Origin: Candidatus Eiseniibacteriota bacterium
Lineage (GTDB): Bacteria; Orphanbacterota; Orphanbacteria; Orphanbacterales; Orphanbacteraceae
NCBI GenBank assembly: GCA_024276995.1
Contig: JAJRWB010000066.1
Span: forward strand, 1-15,953
DNA: 15,953 bases
Direction: 5' to 3'
Position 1 is the stretch's first letter, and each line of letters begins with the position of its first letter. The translations under genes and the position numbers were made by a program. The notes under the pieces are model-generated. The model was given only the letters and a program-made list of their open reading frames with translations. It made no database searches and was not told the origin of the DNA. Shown piece by piece: positions 8,070 to 14,926 of this stretch.

Positions 8070-8969
8070 ATGGAATTGATAAACGACCTTCACTTCGGTC
8101 CCGGTCTATTCGATGCCGCCTCGCCGTCGGGGGGCGCACTCCCCGCGCGACAGATGAGCCTGTGGAGCACCGTGAGCGACGAAGACGATGGTGGGCGCGA
8201 CTCGGCCGACGCGATCGTCGAAGCGTGTCTCGGCTTCGGGTGGGAGACGCGCGGCGGGGCGGAGGAAATCTTCGCGGGGCGGTACGAGGAGTTCGTGCGC
8301 ACCGCCGGCCTCGACCGGCGCGTCCGGACGGTGATTCGCGTGGCGGAAGCGGCGGAGGCGGGCGAGGGCTCGGCGCTCTCGCTCCTCCCGTTCATTCTCG
8401 CCGACCCGGCGCGGCAGGTGATCCACACGGCGGCGCTCGAAGCGACGCTCCTCGTGCCCATGGCGGACGGAGATCCGTTGACCGGCCCGCGCACGCTTCT
8501 CGCCTTCGCCGATACTTTCTCCGCCGGACACGCCCGCGCCGGCATCCTCGGCGGTCTCCTCCTCCTCGGTGACAGGCGCATCCTCCCGCTCATCCGCGAG
8601 GAGCGATGGAGGCTCGCCCCCGCCGGACGCTCCATGCTGATGGAGGCGTGGTCCGGATACGCCCTCGCGGCGCAGATCGACTTCCTCGTCGACTGGCTCG
8701 AGGACGCACCCGAGTACGACTTCGGCGGGATCGTCGCGGCACTCGCCGCCATCCCGGAACGGGCTTCTCACTCGGCGGTGATCGACGTCGAACGGCGCTT
8801 CCCGCGGCGCTGCGGCGACGACGACGGCCCGCCGCTCATCATCACCGCGCGGTGGTCGATCGAAGAGTACGCGGCGATTCTCGCCCCGCGGCTCCTCGAC
8901 CTCCACAGGCGGGAAACACCGCCGCGTACGCTGCAGCTGGCGCTCGACGCCTGGGGGATCCGCCGATGA
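8070..8969 (+). CDS. Uncharacterised helical protein coupled to the HIRAN protein
   Basis: 299 residues, not recognised. The sequence is mostly helical, with HEAT-like alternation in the middle (ALSLLPFILADPARQVIHTAALEATLL; ARAGILGGLLLLGDRRILPLI; AAQIDFLVDWLEDAPEYDFGGIVAALAAIPERA), and Arg/Glu/Ala-rich. There is no signal peptide, membrane helix or catalytic motif that I can name. A purine-rich GGGGAGAG stands immediately before the ATG, rather close; the in-frame TTG at 8076 would be better spaced. The stop overlaps the next gene's ATG (ATGA at 8966-8969), so the two products are made together and may act together. HEAT-like scaffolding is a guess. Confidence 0.75.
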   Translation: MELINDLHFGPGLFDAASPSGGALPARQMSLWSTVSDEDDGGRDSADAIVEACLGFGWETRGGAEEIFAGRYEEFVRTAGLDRRVRTVIRVAEAAEAGEGSALSLLPFILADPARQVIHTAALEATLLVPMADGDPLTGPRTLLAFADTFSAGHARAGILGGLLLLGDRRILPLIREERWRLAPAGRSMLMEAWSGYALAAQIDFLVDWLEDAPEYDFGGIVAALAAIPERASHSAVIDVERRFPRRCGDDDGPPLIITARWSIEEYAAILAPRLLDLHRRETPPRTLQLALDAWGIRR

Positions 8970-10600
8970 AGACCCGGAAGAAGACGACGCGAAAGAAGCG
9001 CCCGGCCCGCGCGCCGGTGACCACCTCCCGCGCGGGCGACCGCTACCTCGGCGGAATCCGCACCACCATCGTGGGGACGCAATACTGCGACGTTTCCGTT
9101 CGCCCGGGAGAGATCGTTCACTTCGAAAGAGAATACGATAACGAACATGATGCGAACGCGATCCGCGTGGAGAACGACGACTTCGCGCCGGTCGGTCACC
9201 TGCCCCGGCGGGAGGCGCGCTGGATCGCGCCTCTCCTCGACGGCGGGAAGCTCAAGATCGCCGGCCACGTTCCGAAGGACGCCGCCCCCGGCCGATACGA
9301 CGCCCCCATCGTGCTCGACCTCCACCTCACCCGAAAGGGGAGCGGCATGCTCTCGTCGTCCGATCGGTGCGCCACCGAGGCGCAAGCGCTTCACGAGACG
9401 GTGCTCGCGGCGTACGAGCGGTCGGCCGCGTGGAGATCGCGCCGCGCAGTCACCGGAGTGGCGCGACGCCTTACGAAAAGCCTTGGCCGCGACGCGCTCC
9501 CCGATACCTATCTCGTGCTGAAGCTCTTCGAAGTACGCGCCGAAGAACTTTCGGTTCGCCGTCGCACCGAGGAGAAAGCGCGGATCCGCGAGACGATCCG
9601 CTCCCTTCGCGTGGGAAAAGCCGCCTTCTTCGACGGGTTGACCCTCTTCCCCCTCTTCGGAAAACGAGGACACCGACCGGACTACGATCTCCTCGCCGAC
9701 GCCCTCAGGGAAGAAACCGCCGCCGTCACCGAGATTTCGGCGGAGGGGCGTGTAGGCGAACTGAAGGTGGTGAACCGCGGAACGCGCCCGATCCTGATCC
9801 CCGAGGGGGAAATCATCATGGGCGGGAAGCAGAATCGGGTGATCAACATCACGGTGATCGTCGAGCCGTGCACCGAGTTCATCGTACCGGTGTCGTGCGT
9901 CGAGCAGGGGCGATGGGGCGACCGCGGAGACCGGTTCCGCACGAGCTACTTCGCTGCGCCGAGCCTTCGGTCGGTGAAAGCCGCCTCGGTTCACGCATCG
10001 ATGCGCTCCAACGGGACGGCCCGAAGCGACCAGGGCGAAGTGTGGCGCCAGGTGGACGCCTCGCTCGCCGGCGTGGGCGCCGACTCACCCACCTGTTCGC
10101 TCCCCGACGGCTACGCAAAAGCGACCGAACGCCTCGAAGGCTACCGCCGGGCGTTCGACCTCGAAGAGGGGGCCATCGGATTCCTTGCCGCTCGGGGCGA
10201 CCGGATTCTCGGCGCCGAGCTGTTCGATGCACCCGAAACGCTCGCCACTCTATGGCCGAGACTCTCGGAGAGCTACTTCCTCGAGAGCGTGATCCGCCGG
10301 GAAACGGAAGCGACCGGGAACTTCGCGCATGCAGGCCGTGTCCGAGCCGCCCGCCGTCCCGGCCGGGCCGGGAACTCCGAGCGACCGACGCCGAAACCGC
10401 GAAAGGCGCTCCGCAGGACGGCGACCGATTTCCTCGAAGCGCTCAGCGTCAGTACCGTCCCCGCCGAAGGGGCGAGCGCCTGGCCGGGCCAACTCGCCGT
10501 GGAGATGGAGACCCACATCGGCGGCGGCCTCTTCTATGATGACCGGATCTGCCATCTCGGCGTGTTCCACAAGCCGACCGGAGCCACCGGCGAAGAATGA
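8966..10600 (+). CDS. HIRAN domain fused to an ARPP-1-like domain
   Basis: 544 residues from the ATG inside the upstream stop; a far upstream frame opening at 8606 is a shadow. Residues 1-25 are a basic tail. Residues about 26-125 form a HIRAN-type domain: YLGGIRTTIVGTQ, a GEIVHFEREYDNEHDANAIRVEN segment close to the family pattern REP-N-D-NAI, and VGHLPRREARWIAPLLDGG. HIRAN domains bind DNA ends in fork-remodelling proteins such as HLTF. Residues about 215-535 resemble the ARPP-1 family (found near ADP-ribosylglycohydrolases and rhodanese-phosphatases): LTLFPLF, LKVVNRGTRPILIPEGEIIMGG, then QNRVINITVIVEPCTEFIVPVSCVEQGRW, and a C-terminal HIGGGLFYDD. A Lys/Arg-rich linker (455-485) splits it. 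No helicase or nuclease motif is present. DNA-damage or nucleotide-modification stress is a reasonable context, but the function is unknown. Confidence 0.8.
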   Translation: MKTRKKTTRKKRPARAPVTTSRAGDRYLGGIRTTIVGTQYCDVSVRPGEIVHFEREYDNEHDANAIRVENDDFAPVGHLPRREARWIAPLLDGGKLKIAGHVPKDAAPGRYDAPIVLDLHLTRKGSGMLSSSDRCATEAQALHETVLAAYERSAAWRSRRAVTGVARRLTKSLGRDALPDTYLVLKLFEVRAEELSVRRRTEEKARIRETIRSLRVGKAAFFDGLTLFPLFGKRGHRPDYDLLADALREETAAVTEISAEGRVGELKVVNRGTRPILIPEGEIIMGGKQNRVINITVIVEPCTEFIVPVSCVEQGRWGDRGDRFRTSYFAAPSLRSVKAASVHASMRSNGTARSDQGEVWRQVDASLAGVGADSPTCSLPDGYAKATERLEGYRRAFDLEEGAIGFLAARGDRILGAELFDAPETLATLWPRLSESYFLESVIRRETEATGNFAHAGRVRAARRPGRAGNSERPTPKPRKALRRTATDFLEALSVSTVPAEGASAWPGQLAVEMETHIGGGLFYDDRICHLGVFHKPTGATGEE

Positions 10601-10750
10601 CCGATTCCCCCGGGCACGGTTTTCGAACGATAAGATGCGCATCACCGCTCCAAAACCGCCCAAGGATTTCGTCCATCGCGTCTGCCCCTCCTTCACTCGC
10701 GGCGGCCGAAAGTTTCTTGAAAAATCTGTGCGCGAACTTCACATCGACTG

Positions 10751-10779
10751 TTGACATCGCAAAGGCGGTGTGCTAGAGT
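10751..10779 (+). promoter_or_regulatory. Promoter P1, sigma-70 type
   Basis: TTGACA (10751-10756, perfect), a 17-nt spacer and TAGAGT (10774-10779, 4 of 6). Transcription would begin near 10786, almost 490 nt ahead of the peptide gene, so it makes either a long leader or a separate RNA. Confidence 0.6.
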
Positions 10780-11063
10780 TGCTGCGTCGGATACGGATTC
10801 CGCGCGAGGCATTGTTTTCGTGGAAGACCGGCCGGCTGGCCCGAGACAGGACAAACTATCGTGCCCGAATCCCCCGATCGTCTGGGAATGGCTCCAAAGC
10901 CTTCGGTGTTCCACCTCACGTCTCGGGAAGCGGCCGCTCTCACACCTAAAAACCTAACTTCTTTATTCCCGTCCCGTTGCAAAGAAAAAAATTTTTACTT
11001 CGCCGCTCTATCGGTTGGGCGGCGTGAAAACCGGCTCATGTCGGCGATGGGCACTTGCACGTT

Positions 11064-11083
11064 AGGGGCCGATAACCCCTTTT
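11064..11083 (+). terminator. Weak terminator-like hairpin between P1 and P2
   Basis: AGGGG (11064-11068), loop CCGATAA, CCCCT (11076-11080), followed by TTT. The stem is only 5 bp and the T-run short. If it works, P1 yields an RNA of about 300 nt. Confidence 0.25.
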
Positions 11084-11183
11084 CGCTTGTTGCGTTACGT
11101 AAAATCTGAACCGGGCCCCCGATGAATGGGATGTGTGGAGGGGCGGAAAAGGGGCGTCGATGATCGGCTAACGAAGAATGGAC

Positions 11184-11213
11184 TTGTCGGAAAAGAAAAC
11201 GGGGTGCTATAGT
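11184..11213 (+). promoter_or_regulatory. Promoter P2 of the peptide/regulator operon
   Basis: TTGTCG (11184-11189, 4 of 6), an 18-nt spacer and TATAGT (11208-11213, 5 of 6). The start would be near 11220, about 55 nt ahead of the ATG at 11275, where TAGGAG supplies the RBS. Its downstream half (GGGGTGCTATAGT) resembles that of P1 (GGTGTGCTAGAGT). Confidence 0.6.
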
Positions 11214-11274
11214 AACTTCGACCGCACCAAAGCGTTGCCCCGAAAAAAAATTTCCGCCCGATAGGAGTCACGAA

Positions 11275-11547
11275 ATGAAACAGATCCGAAACCTTTCGAA
11301 CTCCCTCCTTCCATTTCTCGCGATCACCCTGGCACTCTGTATTTTCACCCTCGCCGCCCTGCCGGCGACGGTCGGCGCATTTCCGCGGCCGCTGCAGCTC
11401 CTTGAGGTTCAAATGCCAGGAGATGACGATCCGGATCACCCATTTCCTCTCACTGACGGGGAACATCAGGCTTCTGAGGTGCAGGTTGACGACTCAGTCT
11501 CCCAATCAATCGGATTGGTATTCCGGATTTTGGATATTCTCCTATAG
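11275..11547 (+). CDS. Small predicted exported peptide (90 residues) ahead of the TPR regulator
   Basis: Not a recognised family. The N-terminus is a textbook Sec signal peptide: MKQIR, then a hydrophobic core at about 11-33 (LLPFLAITLALCIFTLAALPA) and a small-residue cleavage site, T-V-G-A before F36. The mature part of about 55 residues is acidic (PGDDDPDHPF and EVQVDDS) and ends in a hydrophobic segment, SIGLVFRILDILL. A good RBS (AGGAG) and P2 support expression. It is followed within 10 nt by a 48-codon ORF and then the TPR-sigma54 regulator, so it is likely co-transcribed. A role as an exported signal read by the TPR regulator is attractive but unproven. GC drops from about 72% in the end of the signal-peptide segment to about 50% right after it. 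Confidence 0.7.
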   Translation: MKQIRNLSNSLLPFLAITLALCIFTLAALPATVGAFPRPLQLLEVQMPGDDDPDHPFPLTDGEHQASEVQVDDSVSQSIGLVFRILDILL

Positions 11548-11556
11548 AGGGTAAGC

Positions 11557-11703
11557 ATGGCTGTTACTTGGGAAAAACTTAGAGGAGCGCGGTTGGTTCC
11601 CCATAGAATCGACGTTATTGGAACTCGCCTTGGAATATCTCGTGACGAGTTCGAGACATTTCTTAATGGCTTCCGGCGATCAAGCGGACCGAATTCGAAT
11701 TAA
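11557..11703 (+). CDS. 48-codon ORF, possibly the original N-terminus of the TPR regulator
   Basis: MAVTWEKLRG through SSGPNSN, ending at TAA 11701-11703. AGAGGG about 6 nt upstream is a fair RBS. Residues 18-41 (IDVIGTRLGISRDEFETFLNGFRR) look like a helix-turn-helix. The frame is identical to that of the following regulator, whose GTG start (11710) is only two codons past the TAA and has no clear RBS. Either this is a separate micro-protein with coupled translation of the regulator, or the regulator once began here and the TAA is a nonsense change. Base composition matches the regulator's low-GC N-terminal part. Confidence 0.5.
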   Translation: MAVTWEKLRGARLVPHRIDVIGTRLGISRDEFETFLNGFRRSSGPNSN

Positions 11704-11709
11704 GATCTC

Positions 11710-14565
11710 GTGAACGATGCACCGATTCGCTTGAATAACCCTAGTCACCTGATCCGCGCATGGTGCCTAGCAGGAGTCGGCAGACTGAACGAAGCTCTAA
11801 CTCTTTTGGATCGATTCGACCTAGACGACCCACGTGTACCTACTTCGTATTTCTACTCTAGCCTTGATCTTCGGTTTCGAATTCTTAACTACCAAGGTAA
11901 GTATAAGTTAGCCTCCAAGATGGGACCTCTCCTCCTTACCGGATGTCGGAGATCCGTTTCTGATGAGGCACTTTCTCCATTACTGGGACTAGGAACGGCT
12001 TATCTTCGCATGGCAAGAAACCAAGAGGCTCTTGAAGTTTTTGCACTTGTTAGCTCTGTTGCGAACTTACACTCGAATACCGTTCTACATGTTTGGGCTC
12101 TCAATAATATATCGATCGCATATAAGAATGTTGGCGATCTTAATTCGGCAAATAGCTACATCGAACAAGCCCTTGATCTGAGTAGGGATATGTCTCCAGA
12201 CGAGCGCAAGAACCTTTTTAACACTGCCGGGATCTTGGCTTTTTGGCAAGGTGACTTCAAGAGATCTCTAGTTCATTCTCGAAAATGCCTGAAGCAGTCA
12301 GAAGCTGCGTCAAACTATGTTTTACAAGCGAGCAGCGGGTTAGCTATCGGCCGAACGTTAACCTATATGCTTGACTATTCTCAAGCTCAAGAATATCTCT
12401 CCACGGCCCTCCAATCTGCCATTAAGCATGAGCTCCCTCGCGAAGAAGCCCTTGCATACGAGTTTCTCGGTGACCTGGAAAGAGCACTCGGCAAGACCGA
12501 CGAGGCCGGAGAGTATTATCGAAAAGGAATGGAAATATCCGAGCGCATCGCTCCGCGAACGCTGATGACCACCGAACTCGGTCGTCGGATCGCCGACTGG
12601 CATATCGACCGGGGCGAGTACACCGAGGCACGCGCGGAATTGGAGCAGGCTCTCGAAATCGCTCTTGAGATCGGCGACAAGCGCGAGGAAGCGATCCTCT
12701 ATCGCGTCAAGGCGCGGCTGATCGTCGCCACGAACGGCCGTGTTCAGTCGGCGGAAGCCGCCTTGAAGAAAAGCATCGAGATCATGGGGGGCATGGGCGC
12801 GCGATACGAGGAGGCTCTCTCGCGGGCGGCGCTCGGCCGGCTGAAGGTCGGCGCCCCGCGGAAGGGGCGCGCGACGAGGCTCGAGGGAGTGGATGATCTT
12901 TGTGCCGCGGCCGCCACGTTCGGCGAACTGGAACTTTCGGAGCGCCAGGCGGAGCTGCTCATCGAGACGGTGGAACTGGGCGAAGGTGTACTCGAGCCGC
13001 ACGATAGTCTCGGCATGCTCCACGAGGCGGAGATCGCTCTTCGTCCCCTCCGCAGGAACCGAAACGGCGACGGCGGGCGTGCCGACAAGATGATGGAGAA
13101 GATCGCCTCCCTTCGAACCGAGTTCGAAACAGAGATCGCACGGCGCGCCACGAATACCGATCCCGAGCCGATCGCTCGTGGCGGCAACGGGAACGATGAC
13201 TCGCACGCCGACCGCCTCCTTCGATCTCTCTCCCGCCGGCTGTCGGCGAAGAAGGCGTTTCTCTATCTTCGCCGTTCGCTCGAAGGGCCGCGCACACTCG
13301 GCTGTTGCACCGGAGACGCGCTCCCCGCCCTGGAGCGGCTCGCCTTTTCCCCCGACAAGGAGCTGATCGTCTCCGCCGGGGATCTCACGGGCGAGGGGAG
13401 CGAGTGCTACGGTCCTTTCGTCGCCTATCAGGGATTCGATTCGGAAGGTGTGGTCTACATGGAGCGCGCTCTCGGCTCGAAACCGTTCACCGAGCAGGAG
13501 GCGGCGGAGTTCGCCGCGTGCAGCGCCCGTCTACTCCGCCGCATCCCTCCTCCCGTGCAGGGTGAAGGGGACGGCGTCTTCCCGCGCGTGGTGACGCGCA
13601 ACAGCGCGATGCGCGATCTGATCGACCGGATCGCTTTCCTCCGCAATTCGAGCGCCAGCGTTCTGATGCGCGGCGAGACGGGAACGGGCAAGGGGCTTTT
13701 CGCACATCTTCTTCACGACCTGGGGGACCGCGCGCGCACCGGCTCGTTCGTCCAGGTGCACTGCGCCGAGTTCCCGGAGACACTGATCGAAAGCGAGCTT
13801 TTCGGGCATGTGCGCGGGGCGTTCACCGGGGCGTTCACATCGAAACAGGGGCTCGTCGAAAAGGCCGACGGCGGTACGCTCTTTCTCGACGAAGTGGGCG
13901 ATCTCAGCCCGACGGTGCAGCTCCGACTTCTTCGCGTCATCGAGGAGAAGCGGCTGAAACGGGTCGGCGAGGCCCGCGACCGGGAGGTCGACATCCGCAT
14001 CATCGCGGCGACCCATCGCAACCTTGAAATGGAGATCGAGCGGGACAATTTCCGCGAGGATCTCTACTACCGGCTGAACGTGGTCACCCTCATCATCCCC
14101 CCGCTGCGCGACCGTCGCGAAGACGTGCCGCTTCTGGCGGAACACTTCCTCTCGCTCTACGCGTCGGCGGAGGGGAAGAGCGCCCCCGGAGTGAGTGCGG
14201 AGACGATGCGCCGGTTGAAGCTCTACTCGTGGCCCGGGAACGTCCGGGAGCTGCAGAACGAAATCCGCCGCCTCGTGGCGATCCTCCCGGCGGGGGCGTC
14301 GATCCAGCCGTCCGACCTGTCGGAGCGGATCCTGCACAACGGCAAGGCTTCCCGGTTCCTCCGCCGCCCCGGGCAGCTCTCCTTCCAGGAGCAGGAGAAC
14401 AACCTGCAAGACGCCCTCGATTCGCTCGAGCAAGAGTGGATCCGCGAGGCGCTCATCGAGGCGAAGGGAAAGGCGAAGGCAACGGCCCGCATCCTCGGCA
14501 TCTCACCGCAGCTCCTCCACTACAAGATGAAGAAATACGACTTCGCGGCGGTCGACCTCGACTGA
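11710..14565 (+). CDS. TPR / GAF-like / sigma54-activator AAA+ / Fis-HTH regulator
   Basis: 951 residues from GTG 11710 (or about 1002 if it began at 11557). Residues 1-430 are tetratricopeptide-like helices (GVGRLNEALTLLDRF, GDLNSANSYIEQALDL, RGEYTEARAELEQALEIALEIGDKREEA). Residues about 495-613 resemble a GAF sensor. Residues about 625-870 are a complete sigma54-activator AAA+ domain: Walker A GETGTGKG (655-662), the sigma54-contacting GAFTGA loop (703-708), Walker B LFLDE (D727/E728), the ATHRN sensor, REDLYYRLNV arginine-finger segment and WPGNVRELQNE. The C-terminus (908-943) is a Fis-type helix-turn-helix (ATARILGISPQLLHYKMKKY). With GAFTGA intact it should activate RpoN promoters; none was found nearby. 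Base composition breaks at about residue 277, from about 46% GC to about 65%, inside the TPR part, suggesting recombination. No receiver domain, so the TPRs/GAF are the likely sensors. Confidence 0.92.
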   Translation: MNDAPIRLNNPSHLIRAWCLAGVGRLNEALTLLDRFDLDDPRVPTSYFYSSLDLRFRILNYQGKYKLASKMGPLLLTGCRRSVSDEALSPLLGLGTAYLRMARNQEALEVFALVSSVANLHSNTVLHVWALNNISIAYKNVGDLNSANSYIEQALDLSRDMSPDERKNLFNTAGILAFWQGDFKRSLVHSRKCLKQSEAASNYVLQASSGLAIGRTLTYMLDYSQAQEYLSTALQSAIKHELPREEALAYEFLGDLERALGKTDEAGEYYRKGMEISERIAPRTLMTTELGRRIADWHIDRGEYTEARAELEQALEIALEIGDKREEAILYRVKARLIVATNGRVQSAEAALKKSIEIMGGMGARYEEALSRAALGRLKVGAPRKGRATRLEGVDDLCAAAATFGELELSERQAELLIETVELGEGVLEPHDSLGMLHEAEIALRPLRRNRNGDGGRADKMMEKIASLRTEFETEIARRATNTDPEPIARGGNGNDDSHADRLLRSLSRRLSAKKAFLYLRRSLEGPRTLGCCTGDALPALERLAFSPDKELIVSAGDLTGEGSECYGPFVAYQGFDSEGVVYMERALGSKPFTEQEAAEFAACSARLLRRIPPPVQGEGDGVFPRVVTRNSAMRDLIDRIAFLRNSSASVLMRGETGTGKGLFAHLLHDLGDRARTGSFVQVHCAEFPETLIESELFGHVRGAFTGAFTSKQGLVEKADGGTLFLDEVGDLSPTVQLRLLRVIEEKRLKRVGEARDREVDIRIIAATHRNLEMEIERDNFREDLYYRLNVVTLIIPPLRDRREDVPLLAEHFLSLYASAEGKSAPGVSAETMRRLKLYSWPGNVRELQNEIRRLVAILPAGASIQPSDLSERILHNGKASRFLRRPGQLSFQEQENNLQDALDSLEQEWIREALIEAKGKAKATARILGISPQLLHYKMKKYDFAAVDLD

Positions 14566-14850
14566 AATCCCGCCTGCTACCCGACCTGTAAGATCTTCCG
14601 CCGTCGATCGACCCATGGGGGAAGATGAATGCCCCGGACGTCTCACTCCATCGAGCATGGAGAGGAAATGGAAACTGCATGGTGTGAACACCTAATGCGT
14701 CGCGAGGGGATCGGCAAGTTGGAGAAGATGCGATCGGATCCGGGCACCGCGGCAACGCGCGCGCAAGGGTCCCCCCTGTGTCAGGAGTTGTCGCGTGGTC
14801 TGACGGCCGAGGGGCCCCTGGCAGGACGGAGTCCTGGCAGGGCTCGGCCG
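14566..14850. other. Intergenic region between the regulator and the IS3-type element
   Basis: No convincing gene; an open frame from 14629 is noise upstream of the transposase frame. It holds a 6-bp inverted repeat (CTCCAT 14646-14651 and ATGGAG 14657-14662) and a direct repeat CCTGGCAGG (14817-14825 and 14833-14841). The left edge of the insertion element probably lies in here, but no terminal repeat can be fixed because the other end is missing. No terminator is seen right after the regulator. Confidence 0.5.
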
Positions 14851-14871
14851 GTCCCGCCTCTCAGGCGGGAC
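14851..14871 (+). repeat. 8-bp inverted repeat ahead of the transposase
   Basis: GTCCCGCC (14851-14858), loop TCTCA, GGCGGGAC (14864-14871): a perfect stem abutting the terminator palindrome. Together they form a double hairpin in the IS leader. Confidence 0.7.
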
Positions 14872-14895
14872 GCCCCCCATGGGGGGCGATTTTTT
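14871..14895 (+). terminator. Intrinsic terminator just upstream of the IS3-type transposase
   Basis: CGCCCCCC AT GGGGGGCG (14871-14888) is a perfect palindrome, followed by ATTTTTT (14889-14895). This is a strong Rho-independent terminator pattern on the plus strand. It would stop transcription coming from the regulator side before the transposase; insertion elements often protect themselves in this way. It also contains the ATG at 14879, which therefore is an unlikely start. Confidence 0.75.
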
Positions 14896-14926
14896 CATCC
14901 AAATCGGGGGCATGGGAGGTTCCGGC

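Larger units (their letters stand above)
10601..11274. other. 674-nt intergenic leader region with two promoters
   Basis: No convincing gene in either direction. It contains two well-formed sigma-70-type promoters pointing rightward (10751 and 11184), A/T tracts (A7T5 near 10984-10997; A8 near 11245) and a weak hairpin with a short T-run (11064-11083). A short open frame (about 10635-10754, MRITAPKPPKDF...) has no RBS and ends in the upstream promoter. The region may encode a small RNA or a long regulatory leader for the peptide/regulator operon. Confidence 0.6.

Noticed and set aside
10329-10754. Open frame over the end of the HIRAN gene into the intergenic region
   Set aside because: Mostly a Pro/Arg-rich shadow of the HIRAN-ARPP-1 gene; the remaining internal ATG (about 10635) lacks an RBS.
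5721-11703. UAA used as a sense codon, suggested by in-frame TAA at 5721 and 11701
   Set aside because: TAA also ends the anti-sigma gene at 7818-7820 where the following sequence does not look coding, and UAA reassignment is not known in bacteria. Point mutations, assembly error or separate genes are simpler.
14566-14850. RpoN (-24/-12) promoter near the sigma54 activator
   Set aside because: Looked for GG-N10-GC in a TGGCAC...TTGC context in the flanking non-coding stretches; no convincing match was seen.
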